A stretch of DNA of 64,000 nucleotides, from the NCBI RefSeq assembly GCF_030247195.1, contig NC_080670.1, positions 155,570,580 to 155,634,579 of the forward strand, in the 5' to 3' direction. The position numbers were made by a program, and so were the translations under genes. The notes below the pieces were generated by a model. It made no database searches and was not told where the DNA came from. It saw only the letters and a program-made list of their open reading frames with translations. Positions 1-9,533 of this stretch are shown here, in pieces; position 1 is the stretch's first letter; the number at the start of each line of letters is the position of its first letter. Origin of the DNA: Topomyia yanbarensis. Lineage: Eukaryota > Arthropoda > Insecta > Diptera > Culicidae.

Positions 1-993
1 TATTCACGCTATACGCTTAATTGGCTTATGTTTATACATAATCCGTTATCACATGGGACAGTTAAGCGCATAGCGGCAGTATTATACATCATAGCCACAA
101 AATCATTCTACCATATAGACACGATTGCACCTTCTCAATTTTTGATTCAATGCTGGTAACAAAAACACATTAAAGCTCACAAGCGCAACCGGCTGAAAGA
201 GAAAGTCCTACCAATAATATACGGTATTGGAGTTTGAGCAGTTCTTCAAAAACCGGTATTGGGGTTGCTTGTAAATGTTTTAGACTATTTATTGAAAAAC
301 TCTCTTCCTCATATCATGTAAAAACCCGTCTTCGATTGTTAAGCAATGGAGGTAATTTTAATTTATTAAATTATACGGAAACATTTTTGTTTGCACTTTC
401 CAAGGTCACGGAAGCAACTTTTGGAATTAAGTAAGCCATCGTAGCTTTGAAAAAATAACCTTTGTATACATCCGAACTTAGCTCCACTGAGCTGAAACCG
501 GACAACGGCATTAATCGTAGCACTCGAACCTTGACATTGCATTGAAATGCAAACGTCTGAAGAAAATATATACTCAGTACGCTTAATGTTTTTATATCAT
601 GCGGAAAATGTTCATATTTTTTTAATTCAATATACGTATTCGGTTTTGCATTGAAAGCCGTATCATTTTATTTACCATAAAAGTCCAAATCATGGATCAA
701 AAAGCATGTATTTTGTAGTAATCACAGAGCGAATTTGTTTATGAACAACTTCACGATAACCTGCCGACATATGTCTTAACTCAGGTCGAGGAAGTTAATT
801 ATGTCCGTGGATACGGTAGACACTAAGTGGATACAACCTGTAACACAACTCATGCCAATGAGAGAATGCTTGAATGATAGGGCTTGCATTGATCGGATCA
901 TTTCCTTGACCTGATGTACAGTGTAAACTAACAGATTTTCGTATGCAATAAAACTACAAATTACAAATTATTGCAAAAACATGCACTATTTAC
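1..993 (-). other. Rab39 intron 1 (partial, runs off window)
   Basis: This stretch lies directly downstream, on the minus strand, of the Rab39 first-exon splice donor (gtaaat starting at 993). I looked for the next Rab exon (switch I region) on the minus strand and did not see it, so it is probably beyond the left edge. The rest is AT-rich with no recognisable gene, RNA or repeat. Confidence 0.55.
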
Positions 994-1101
994 CTCCGCA
1001 AATTTGCCATCCGTGAAGTACTTGAGAAGTGAGGACTTTCCCACTGTGCTGTCCCCAATTAGAATGTGCCTGAATTGATATTCGAACATTGGTTCTACCA
1101 T
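994..1101 (-). CDS. Rab39: Rab39 small GTPase, coding exon 1 (partial gene)
   Basis: The exon encodes 36 residues starting MVEPMFEYQFRHILIGDSTV and continuing through GKSSLLKYF. It holds the P-loop (G1) motif GDSTVGKS, whose GKS lysine and serine bind the nucleotide phosphates and magnesium. The N-terminal VEP-FEYQFR lead and the FTDGKFAE end are characteristic of insect Rab39, a membrane-trafficking GTPase linked to late endosome/lysosome and autophagy routes. The ATG is at 1101-1099. The exon is exactly 108 nt and ends in phase 0 at a good donor (GAG then gtaaat). The remaining exons (switch regions, NKxD, C-terminal prenylation cysteines) are outside the window. It is a split gene, not a truncated one. 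Rab39 is preferred over other Rabs because of the lead peptide; this is recognition from memory, not a search. Confidence 0.85.
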
Positions 1102-1660
1102 TACTGAAGCTGTTTCCGCCTTATCTGCGCAGTATTTTGGTAATGAGTAAGTGCTTCTAATGTCCTCTGTTTACAATTTTCGCTAATGCTTTGTCTCTTC
1201 GAACACACTCGAACCGATGCTGGTAGCAGGCACAATCTTATCAGCAGCTTTTTTTGCCTGGCAGTGTCTTGCACCCCGATCACTACAGAATTTTTTGTAG
1301 CCGTTCTGTTGGTATGTTTGTAATGTTCTATATGTGGTTTCTTCTAGTTACATAAACACTATTTTTTACTGCCCACACTTTGAAGTTGGTCGAAAACAAG
1401 AATGTTTAACTTCGCAGCAAAAATATTAATCACTTGTCACGGAACAAACACTCGCGACTCAACGACAACGACGATCGAGACTTTTTGATTTGACGATAGT
1501 TTGATGGTATTAGTGAAAATTGAGTTGTCAATTTACTATAAAGAATGAATTATGGGACGTAAATGAACACAAGGTGCCCGCATTACCACGGCAATAAACG
1601 GCGGTTGGCTCCACAGTTTAAGCAACGTTTAAGTAAAAAAAGCCTACACAGAAAACTTGC
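1102..1660 (-). other. Rab39 5' flank / probable 5' UTR and promoter
   Basis: This is the non-coding stretch upstream of the Rab39 ATG. No TATA box is evident. Reading frames here lack protein-like composition. The transcription start cannot be placed from sequence alone. Confidence 0.35.
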
Positions 1661-1870
1661 ATTACCTAGCAGTAGGTAATTTTAAATCGGTGCATCCCAC
1701 TTCCTCCAACGAAAGAGAGGGAGTCGAAATTTACCCAAAAATAATGGGATATTCCCCAAAGCCGACTAAACTTCATCCCATTAATTTTGAGTAAAAAAAT
1801 AATTCCCTCTCCCTCGTTTTCCGGCAGTGAAATAAGGACAGCAAATAAAAATTACCTACTGGTAGGTAAT
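1661..1870. repeat. Short element ending in two 20-nt near-palindromes
   Basis: The segment begins with ATTACCTAGCAGTAGGTAAT (1661-1680) and ends with ATTACCTACTGGTAGGTAAT (1851-1870). Each 20-mer is close to self-complementary, and the two are near-identical. This is the look of a very small MITE or of two target-like palindromes. No coding potential is seen between them. Confidence 0.4.
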
Positions 1871-1884
1871 GGATTTTAAGTGTG

Positions 1885-1960
1885 TACCTATCGAGCACAA
1901 TTGGAATCCATCTCTGATACCTCTGCAGCAAAGTTGGATTCTAATTTTGCTCGATAGGTA
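1885..1960. repeat. 76-nt foldback hairpin repeat, copy 1
   Basis: The left arm starts TACCTATCGAGCACAATTGG and the right arm ends TTGCTCGATAGGTA. The two arms pair over about 26 nt. A second copy in opposite orientation lies at 41450-41525 in a histone spacer, so this is a mobile or dispersed hairpin and not a local accident. Confidence 0.7.
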
Positions 1961-1970
1961 GACTTTTTTC

Positions 1971-2677
1971 GGCTTCACTTTATGCACACTCTTTGCGTAC
2001 CTTTATGCTAAGGCCTTTGATTGAAACCACTTACAAACGATTTAGGATGTTATTCTGTTGTAGATTTTGGAAGTCAAAACGTTGATTTACATTGTTTTCA
2101 CAACAATTTTGCTTTTTTACAGCGGATTTACTGTTAAATTGAATTTCCAGCAAAATTGTGATTCATGAACATTTCTTTTTATTTGCATATTTTCATTACA
2201 TAGTTGAATCAGTCTGTAGATGCTTACATAGTACCTTTGCTCAACGTTTAAATCGTTTCCTACAAGCTCATCGCATACGGGAACACGCAGCCTTTTTAAT
2301 CTATGCTCAAGAACGACACATGCACTATTGGCCGGAGCAAGATCATAATCTTGTCAGCTGAAAAATTCGTACAGTAAAAAGTTAGGAAGATAGCTTTGAA
2401 AATTCGTTTCAGAAAATTAAATCATATTTTAACAGTGTTTGCAACTGCGCTTTCAAATGTATTGAAAAACTTTGAAACAAGTAATATTGAGGAAGAAAAT
2501 ATGTTTCCTACCTCTGAAAAATATCTAGATGGTTAATTTCATGTTACATCACTAAGAATTCGTTCCTCCGGTTTCAGTTTATACTAAAATGAAATTCAGA
2601 GATTGAAATCTCGATATAAAACACGATAGTGGATGGAAATCACTGGATTAAAGATTGCAGCTGTTGATAGTCGAAGT
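1971..2677. other. AT-rich intergenic stretch, nothing recognised
   Basis: Only short unsupported reading frames occur. I see no RNA gene, repeat pair or protein motif. Confidence 0.4.
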
Positions 2678-2915
2678 TATCCACTGATAAATCCAATTTC
2701 TAGGCGAACATTTTCCGTATCTAAAACAACCAACCTAACCTCAACAATGCAAAAATAATTCCGGATTTCAACAGTTCGTAATAAAATATTGAGCTCGACT
2801 GAACGTTCATATGTCAAATGAAAGAACGAGTTTTTTTCTTATCATGCGTAATTAAACTTTTTGTGAAACTATGTAATGTTTATCTTAAACAATTTAAATA
2901 GAACAACCATCCTAA
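2678..2915 (+). repeat. Dispersed direct repeat, copy 1 of 2
   Basis: About 235 nt, starting near ATCCACTGA and including ACATTTTCCGTATC and AAACAACCAAC, recur in the same orientation at 5003-5235 with scattered substitutions. There is no coding potential. It is probably a fragment of an unidentified element. Confidence 0.65.
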
Positions 2916-3008
2916 ATCATCAATGCAAGAAAACATTTTCGTCATCATTTGACTGGTACCAATAATGAAATCTAGTTGGCGCGTCGAGCGAATAAGTTTC
3001 ACGTTTGA

Positions 3009-3125
3009 GAGCCAATCGAACATTGCCTATCCTTATAACATTGGACGTGTTGCCATACAATGCCGGGGCATACGTCGCCAAAAATGCTGTTTTTTTCTCC
3101 GCAGTTCTCTTACTATGAGTTTTTC
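3009..3125 (+). mobile_element. MITE family A, partial copy (one end)
   Basis: The segment contains the internal sequence shared with the complete copy at 5695-5882 and the third copy at 54158-54321. It ends in the terminal repeat TCTCCGCAGTTCTCTTACTA. The left terminal repeat is missing, so it is truncated. Open frames across it in several directions are by-products of the repeat. Confidence 0.7.
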
Positions 3126-3745
3126 TAATAATAACGTTTTCGTTGATAAAATTGAAAAAAAAAAATATTTTAAATTATTATAATTATTATTAATCAAATG
3201 TGGCTTTCGCCGTGCTCGCTGGAGGGGAAAACTTGTTATTCCTACGGGGCGTAACAAGCATTTGGTTTTTGTTTAGGGCGATTCTGTTTACGGACCTTGT
3301 AAACAATGATGCTGCCAATTTCGCCCGTATACACCACCTTAGAAATGCAGAGGCGTAACCCGCCTGGCGGTTTGTTTACAGTTGAAAGTCGGATCAGCCG
3401 TTTTGTTTTTCATTGATTTTCATGAAGTGTGAAATATTTATAAATGAGTTTTTATATTTTTTAAGTGTTTTACTCCTCTTTAAGATATTCATCAAATTTG
3501 CGTTTGTGTACATTTGTTATTTAGGCCCATTTGTCGGTTCACGATCGATATGTTGCTGAATCGGGTTATATGTCGGGCAATCATAAAACTTCCCAGCTAG
3601 TGTCGCTCTGCGCAGTTTACCAGCCCCCTGTCAAGAATGGCGTCTCTGTACAGCCAGCATCACTGCCATGAAAATCAAAACAATAATTTTGGATCGAATC
3701 ATTAAAAGCTGTACTTGGTTACTAAGTGCCGATTTTCTGAATGAT
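3126..3745. other. Intergenic, nothing recognised
   Basis: I see no gene or element in this stretch on either strand. Confidence 0.35.
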
Positions 3746-4070
3746 AAGCGGCCCTTAAGCAGCCCTTACACTTTCAATATTTTTGACAATACGAGTATTG
3801 ACGATATTGTTACAATATTTCAATCCCATTTGAAATCCACATCGTCAATACAACTTTTTCCATTACATGTACAATATTTTTGTCAATATTCTCTAGTGTT
3901 GTCAAAAATTTCAACATTTTTGTCAATACCAGTATTGACGATATTGTTACAATATTTCAGTCCCGTTTGAAATCCACATCGTCAATACAACTTTTTTTCA
4001 TTACACGTACAATACTTTAGTCAATAGTCTCTAGTATTGACAAAAATATTGAACGTGTAAGGACCGCTTG
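3746..4070. mobile_element. MITE with about 40-nt inverted ends and an internal tandem duplication
   Basis: The left end reads AAGCGG, then an 11-nt extra segment, then CCCTTACAC and TTCAATATTTTTG. The right end is its reverse complement, finishing GTGTAAGGACCGCTT. Inside, a block of about 130-140 nt containing GAAATCCACATCGTCAATAC occurs twice in tandem (about 3800-3915 and 3940-4045). A 100-codon open frame across it has only repeat-derived, low-complexity composition. Confidence 0.7.
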
Positions 4071-4293
4071 GTATCTAATCATCCCGCAAAACGTCGTGTG
4101 GAATGCTTCAATATTGTGCATAGCGCCGAACAAAATTTGTTTGGGGCTTTATAGCTATAACGCCCCATATATGTAGATCGCTGTCAAACTCCATATGATG
4201 GTATAGGGTTTTCAGGGAGCTGCATTTTACCAACCATCTCCGTTAATACTTCCGCATCGTTGTGTTTTAATGTCCCATTAGTTTATGGAAGTC

Positions 4294-4526
4294 TCGCGTG
4301 TTTTTTGTAAACGGCCAATAAGCAAGCTGTCAAAATTCACTTTGAGAGAAAATTCCGGACAAACCGTAGCTCGCCGAGAATGGATGTTAATATTTTATGA
4401 AAGAGAAAAGTTGTCTCTTTCGTCTGCTGTTGTGATTTATAATCGGCGATTAATGGTTTGTCCAGAATTTCCTCTCAAAGTGAATTTTGACAGTATGCTT
4501 ATTGGCTCTTTTCAAAAAACACACGA
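4294..4526. mobile_element. Foldback MITE (family B) with about 75-nt arms
   Basis: The arms begin TCGCGTGTTTTTTG and run through CCAATAAGCA, CTGTCAAAATTCACTTTGAG and TTCCGGACAAACC. The right arm is the reverse complement with only a few mismatches. Related, more diverged foldbacks lie at 40041-40275 and 40456-40665. The 87-codon frame through it is an artefact of the palindrome. Confidence 0.8.
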
Positions 4527-5002
4527 GAAGTGTACAATCGATCGATAGTGCAAGTAACGTATTTCAGAAATCGTGACATCAGCTGCTTCTTATCTCCTGT
4601 CGACAATGCAGGCCACAAACTATCCGGATCACTTCACGGTGCCGAAAGGAATTGAACTTTTAGACCGCAATCAACTGGCATCGATCGTACATGTCGCCTG
4701 TAAATAAAAATGTTAAATATGATTTCTAATATATTTAACACGTTAAATTATATCTACTTACTGAAGTTTTAAAACCGGAAAATGTTCCACGACGCAGACA
4801 TACGGAACGCCAAGGTGAAAAAATGTGCATAAAAATAACAACCAATTAAATGCACGAGAAAATGAAGAGCGTCATTTTTGTGTGCAATCTAAAAGTACTG
4901 AAAACCAAAACATTGATGTTACTATAAAAATATTGTTAACAATAGTAACCGTGGTAAATTCAATGTATCTACAAACAATTCCGGTGTTCCGTTCTGTTCG
5001 GG
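4527..5002. other. Intergenic, nothing recognised
   Basis: The stretch between two repeats is AT-rich, and I see no supported gene. Confidence 0.35.
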
Positions 5003-5235
5003 TATCCACTGAATCCAAATTCTAGGTAAACATTTTCCGTATCCAAAACAACCAACTTGTTCTCAAAAATTCACAAATAATTCTGGGTCTCGATAAATGG
5101 CAATAAAATATCGAGTTGACTGAATGCTTTAGTATCAAACGAGAAAAACTACTGTTTTATTATCACCTCTAATCGAAATTCTTGTAAAGCTCTGTATTGT
5201 TTATCATAAAAAAAATCAAAATAGAACTACCAGAA
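5003..5235 (+). repeat. Dispersed direct repeat, copy 2 of 2
   Basis: This is the same block as 2678-2915, in the same orientation. Shared landmarks are ATCCACTGA, ACATTTTCCGTATC and TGTTTATC, followed by AATAGAACTACC. Confidence 0.65.
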
Positions 5236-5694
5236 AAAAATCAGTAAAAATATAAAAAATGGTTTTAAATAACAATTTTCCCGTTTGATGTTGAAGAATC
5301 AAAGCAAAACGAAAACGTGTTGTGAGACACCTGTCTGTCAGACCTGCAATTACAAAAAGGATGATGGCCTAATTTTTATAGAGAAAGTGAATTTCTAAAC
5401 GATATTCTTACAGGTAAATACAAATTATTTTGATATGGAATATTAAAGTGATAATAAGAAATTAATTTTACTTTATTGCGCAATTTGGTAAAGTTATAGT
5501 TCATGAAGTTTTGAAGTATTGCAAAACCTATTCTGAATTATAAAAGGTTATGTTATTTTCGTCATATTGCGACCATGAACGTCCTGCATTACGTCGGAGA
5601 ATCCATCCGTCCAATAAAGGAGGGATATGCGGTTTTCGCAGCTTTTCTTACTTGCTATAATATCCGCCGAAGTAAAATGAGCTGAACATATTAC
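5236..5694. other. Intergenic, nothing recognised
   Basis: I see no gene or repeat that I can support in this stretch. Confidence 0.35.
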
Positions 5695-5882
5695 AAAAAC
5701 TCTAATAAGAGAACTGCGGAGAGAAAAACAGCATTTTTGGCAACGTATGTCCCGGCATTGTATGGCAACACGTCCAATGTTATAAGGATAGGCAATGTTC
5801 GATTGAATCCCTTTTTTGACAGCTAAACGCGAATCCAATCGATTCACAATGGAGTCTCCGCAGTTCTCTTTCTAGAGTTTTT
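5695..5882. mobile_element. MITE family A, complete 188-bp copy
   Basis: The terminal inverted repeats are about 27 nt: left AAAAACTCTAATAAGAGAAC then TGCGGAGA, right TCTCCGCAGTTCTCTTTC then TAGAGTTTTT. The interior is shared with 3009-3125 and 54158-54321. No transposase is encoded, so it is non-autonomous. No convincing target-site duplication is visible here. Confidence 0.8.
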
Positions 5883-6320
5883 CCAGAAGATATAATTTCG
5901 GCGCTTGCCGGAGAATTGCAAGAGCTGCTTTCATTTATGAAACACTGGATAGGGAATTTTGAAAAAGGTGGTAAAATTTCCGGATGCACCAAAATAGGCA
6001 CGCGTGAACAACACATTTTTTCTTTTCTGAAAGATAACCAATGTCTGCGGTTATTAAAACAAAAAAATATTTAAGAGCCGTCAGATTTTTGCAGTTATAT
6101 CTTTGATAGATTTCTATAACTTACCTAACGTTTTTCTTGCCGTTTTGGATTCCGTGTTGGAGATATTAGAGAAGGTTTCGTAAATACCAAAAAAATGCAC
6201 CGTAGTTTGACGGATGTCAAATTTTCCATCATCATTTTTACATACTTGCCATCTGTGAGTCAATCACGCTTTGATTCGCCAATAGTGGTAAACAAGATTC
6301 AGGTTTGTTTCAATCAATAC
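5883..6320. other. Intergenic, nothing recognised; ends in target duplication
   Basis: I see no gene. The last 8 bases (6313-6320, ATCAATAC) are the left target-site duplication of the next element. Confidence 0.4.
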
Positions 6321-6655
6321 CTAGGGGCAGATCACTTGTGATGCATTTTTAAAAATCAGCGAAATTAAATGCATTTATTTCCATCAAAATAGAAATTCAT
6401 AATGTATTTTGCGTTGCGTGCAATGTTTTTGCGTTGCGTGCAATGTTGCTTGCGTTGCGTGTAAGACGTCAAAACCCTACCGAAAAACTAGCCCTACATT
6501 TAACAAAATGTCGAACAAAGTGGATCAACGTAGGACGTTTGTTAAACAAACTGTTCTGCGAGCGAGTGCAAAGCTGATGCAAAAATGAAAATTAAATGCA
6601 TTTTTTCTAATTTGATGCAAATTTGTTATACATTCTTAGAGTGATCTGCCCCTAG
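6321..6655. mobile_element. 335-bp MITE with 16-nt TIRs and perfect 8-bp target duplication
   Basis: The ends are CTAGGGGCAGATCACT and its exact reverse complement. They are flanked by ATCAATAC at 6313-6320 and again at 6656-6663. An 8-bp duplication points to the hAT group of DNA transposons; P-type elements also give 8 bp. Inside, the unit TGCGTTGCGTG is repeated three times around 6409-6465. The perfect TIRs and TSD suggest recent mobility. Confidence 0.88.
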
Positions 6656-6663
6656 ATCAATAC

Positions 6664-6980
6664 CGTTGCTTGAAATTACCAACAAATTCATTTGTTGACT
6701 TTTCAATACTTTCAACAAATATTTCGTTTAAAACCAAAGTCATTCTAAAAAAGGTCCTGCATGCGTCAAAAATATTAGTGGTAGTGAACACAGACAGCGG
6801 TAAACTTCTAAACCAAATCATTTTGCATCAACTTGAGAATTTTTTACCGTGCAAATTTCACTATACTAACGCCCTTCTGAAATATCGCAGAAATTAGTAC
6901 GTGCAGAAGTGACAACGTGAAACGTTGAAAAAAAAAGCGTTGTGTCAAAAGTCATTTAGAATCCAACTCCAATCGTTTTC
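6664..6980. other. RpL15 upstream region
   Basis: The stretch has AT-rich sequence with a short unsupported reading frame. The proximal RpL15 promoter should lie at its right end. No TATA box stands out, as expected for ribosomal protein genes. Confidence 0.35.
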
Positions 6981-7033
6981 CTTTTCTACTCGCTGAAGAA
7001 CTTCCTTTCTTTTGTCATCGAGTCTTTCGGAAG
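6981..7033 (+). promoter_or_regulatory. RpL15 5' UTR exon 1 with pyrimidine-rich (TOP-like) tracts
   Basis: Two pyrimidine runs, TTTTCCTTTTCTACTC and CTTCCTTTCTTTTGTC, precede a splice donor (CGGAAG then gtaggt at 7034). Ribosomal protein mRNAs start within such 5' terminal oligopyrimidine tracts, which put them under growth-dependent translational control. The exact start is not determinable from sequence. The 5' UTR intron would run to the acceptor at 7657-7658. Confidence 0.5.
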
Positions 7034-7358
7034 GTAGGTTGTGTTTTACAAGTTATCGAGGAAAATTGTGGTTGCCCATTTTTAACTTTTGAAATTCTTT
7101 TAATTGTTTCGATTATTGCTCAAAAAGTCAATTAACTAATAATTATTCAATTATGAGGTGTTTAATACTATAATAATTTACGATCATGAAACCGCGTGTT
7201 GAACCACAGCCATTTTCAATTTGCTGCGGCAACGTTTTGATGTGATTTTTTTTTGTTGTTCCTTTTCTCATTTTAGGATAGGTAAGTTCAAACTATTATA
7301 ATTGGAGGAAATTTGGATGCATTGTACAATTGGGCTGAACGGAAAGCATTTTCTCGCT

Positions 7359-7440
7359 GTTTACATGATGAAGTCAAGCATGGCCATGCACCCCTCTGAA
7401 GTGCTCTGGAATGACTCGGAAAACTCATGCTTCTGAAACA
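7359..7440 (+). ncRNA. Box C/D snoRNA, U32-like 18S guide, in RpL15 5' UTR intron
   Basis: Box C is ATGATGA (7365-7371), box D' is CTGA (7396-7399) and box D is CTGA (7433-7436). TGTT before box C can pair with AACA after box D as a short terminal stem. The 11-nt guide GGCCATGCACC lies just upstream of D' and is complementary to the conserved 18S rRNA segment GGTGCATGGCC. By the D-plus-5 rule it directs 2'-O-methylation of the second G of that segment, the site guided by U32/SNORD32 in vertebrates. It would be processed from the spliced intron. The guide before box D has no target I recognise. Confidence 0.85.
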
Positions 7441-7534
7441 AAACACGAGAAAATTGATTTAATTATTGTTGAAAAGTGCCTCTGTATATTAAATTAATGT
7501 TTTAGGCCTCGTAATAACTTCCAGTTCCGTTACA

Positions 7535-7628
7535 GATCAGAATGATTACGTCTCCGTGACTGCTAGTACCCCGGGCTCGCCTGAAAACGACCCGGGAGGC
7601 AGTGAGATAGACCGATGATGTGACTTCT
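7535..7628 (+). ncRNA. Candidate structured RNA in RpL15 5' UTR intron
   Basis: A nested foldback is visible: GATCAGAA pairs with TTCTGATC, ACTGC with GCAGT, and CCGGG plus TCG with CGA plus CCCGG around a short loop. Box-like sequences (ATGATTA, two CTGA) occur, but their spacing does not make a convincing box C/D RNA. It could be a diverged snoRNA or just a stable hairpin. Confidence 0.3.
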
Positions 7629-7683
7629 GATCAAAAACCTGTTTGATTTCGTTACTAGGGTCTATCCTCACTCATTGCTCAAG

Positions 7684-8481
7684 ATGGGAGCGTATCGTTA
7701 TGTACAGGAATTGTACCGCAAGAAGCAAAGTGATGTTATGCGATATCTGCTGCGTGTTCGCGTCTGGCAGTACCGTCAACTGACCAAGTTCCACCGTGCT
7801 CCCAGACCATCCCGACCGGATAAAGCTCGCCGTCTCGGATACAAAGCAAAGCAAGGTTTTTCGATCTTCCGTGTGCGTGTGCGTCGTGGAGGCCGCAAGC
7901 GCCCGGTTGCCAAGGGTTGCACCTATGGTAAACCCAAAAGTCATGGTGTTAACCAGCTGAAGCCATACCGTTGTCTGCAATCGGTTGCCGAGGTAAGTTT
8001 TGGATGAATCGAATCTTGAAGTTGAAATTTCAAAATGATGACGTTTATTCAAATTATTCACACTGAGTTCTGCAATGAAGGTTTTATCTTCCTTGGATGT
8101 CTGACAGTCCTACCGATGGATGATGAGCTGCAGATATTTTCTAATTAAGATACTTATAATTGTCATTTTTTATAGGAACGTGTTGGCCGTCGTGTTGGTG
8201 GACTACGAGTACTCAATTCGTACTGGGTTGCCCAGGATGCTGCCTACAAGTACTACGAGGTTATCATGGTCGATATCGCCCACAACGCTATCCGGCGCGA
8301 TGCCAAGGTTAACTGGATCTGCCAGGCCGTTCACAAGCACCGTGAGCTGCGTGGTCTCACGTCGGCTGGCAAGAGCAGCCGTGGTTTGGGCAAGGGCTAC
8401 CGCTATGCACAGACCATCGGAGGTTCGCGTCGGGCTTGCTGGCGCCGGCGCAATCGTCTGCACATGCGCCGTTATCGTTGA
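7684..8481 (+). CDS. RpL15: Ribosomal protein L15 (eL15), two coding exons
   Basis: The coding exons are 7684-7992 and 8176-8481, joined in phase 0 (SVAE/ERVGRR). Together they give 204 residues, the usual eL15 length. The protein starts [20 protein letters not shown] and ends in a basic [14 protein letters not shown] tail. eL15 is a core protein of the 60S subunit that contacts 28S rRNA through its many Arg and Lys residues. The intron (7993-8175) starts GTAAGT and ends TAG. A 5' UTR intron (7034-7658) precedes the ATG. Both introns carry a box C/D snoRNA, so this is a snoRNA host gene of the 5'TOP type. There are no missing residues or frame breaks. The antisense and frame-shifted open frames over this locus are shadows. 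Confidence 0.97.
8029..8106 (+). ncRNA. Box C/D snoRNA with U14-type 18S guide, in RpL15 coding intron
   Basis: Box C is ATGATGA (8035-8041), a D'-like CTGA is at 8063-8066 and box D is CTGA (8101-8104). The guide CTTCCTTGGATGT sits immediately upstream of box D and is complementary over 13 nt to the universally conserved 18S segment ACATCCAAGGAAG. The D-plus-5 position is the C of ACATC, the residue methylated under U14/SNORD14 guidance in other eukaryotes (human Cm462). The second U14 pairing domain is not obvious, and the terminal stem is weak. So I call it U14-type, not a proven U14 orthologue. Confidence 0.8.
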
Positions 8482-8581
8482 TTGGTTAAGTAAGAGGATC
8501 AGTATATTCTGTCCTGTTTACGAGCATTGCATTACTACATTATGCAAATGGATACCGTTTGCATAGTTGAAAATGAATATA

Positions 8582-8923
8582 AAAATTGGAGAAAAAATGT
8601 TGATGTTTTTTCTATTATCCGAAGTTTTTCGAGTATGTAGGCACTGGATCTCCAACCATTGCGGGATTAGTTTTCGATTTATGTGCACCGGTGTACTAGA
8701 ATGCACTTACGAGCAGAATTGCAGAAAACGGCACATTCCATTGACACTTCATGAAAGTGCATTGCCCATAATCGCAAGTCAGTCTTATGTTCTATGGGAT
8801 TATATTCTAAATGCGATTGACACGACAATAGACAGTGTACTAAAATCGAAAACGGCAAATGTATGTAATCCTAGAGAAGTCCAAAAACCGAAACTCGAAA
8901 ATTAGTCGGAAAACTAACTTGCT
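8582..8923. other. RpL15 3' UTR/flank, nothing else recognised
   Basis: AATATAAA near 8577 could serve as a weak poly(A) signal. A 112-codon frame here has no recognisable protein features, and I do not call it a gene. Confidence 0.35.
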
Positions 8924-8927
8924 TTAA

Positions 8928-9128
8928 GGTTGGACAGAGAATGCGCAAAATTCGCAAGCGAAAATAGCAGTTTTTTTCCACACCGTATGTCAGATCTTTA
9001 TAAAAATCAATCAGCGTACGTAGAATGTTGTTACAGTACTGCTGATTGATTTTTATGAGGATCTGACATACGGTGTGGAAAAAAACTGCTTTTTTCGTTT
9101 GCGAATTTTACCCTTTCTCTGTCCAACC
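8928..9128. mobile_element. TTAA-flanked foldback MITE (family C), copy 1
   Basis: Two arms of about 88 nt form an almost complete palindrome around a loop of about 25 nt. The arms begin GGTTGGACAGAGAATGCGCA and contain CCACACCGTATGTCAGATC. The element is flanked by TTAA on both sides (8924-8927 and 9129-9132). TTAA targets are typical of piggyBac-type elements. The ends do not show the usual piggyBac CCC start, so the superfamily is uncertain. Confidence 0.85.
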
Positions 9129-9285
9129 TTAACTTCCATGGATAAATTCAAGTTTGCAGATGTTTTATATACCCTAATAAAAATAATTATACATAAACTT
9201 TAACCCATATAGTCCAATGATTCCACATATTGTATGGATGATACTCTGAACAGGTCGTTAGATCATAAGATGTTTTTAGGGTACC

Positions 9286-9528
9286 TACCACAAGATTAAA
9301 AATCGGTTAATTACGATATGAAATTTTTTCCCAAAGTGATGTCTTGAGTGATTTTCTTTTTTACCCATAAAATGTCCCGATGGTATGCAATGCGCATCGC
9401 ATTTTTGATCACTGTTGATATCACAGCGGAACACGAGAATTTCATACGTACAGTGCATTTTGTGGGTAAAAAAAGCATGACACGAGGAAATTACATTTTC
9501 ATGTTAACAGATTTTCAATCTTGTGGTA
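9286..9528. mobile_element. Small inverted-repeat element next to family C copy 2
   Basis: The left end TACCACAAGATTAAAAATC is mirrored by GATTTTCAATCTTGTGGTA at the right. Inner arms TTTTTTACCCATAAAATG and CATTTTGTGGGTAAAAAA also pair. There is no coding potential. It abuts the TTAA-flanked element that follows. Confidence 0.55.
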
Positions 9529-9533
9529 TTTAA

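Noticed and set aside
3668..3970. 100-codon plus-strand open frame
   Set aside because: It lies mostly inside the MITE with internal duplication, and its composition is repeat-derived.
4285..4548. 87-codon plus-strand open frame
   Set aside because: It runs through both arms of a foldback MITE, and the apparent protein is a palindrome by-product.
8120..8566. 148-codon plus-strand frame and antisense 86-codon frame over RpL15 exon 2
   Set aside because: They are frame-shifted shadows of RpL15. The spliced frame gives the full 204-residue protein.
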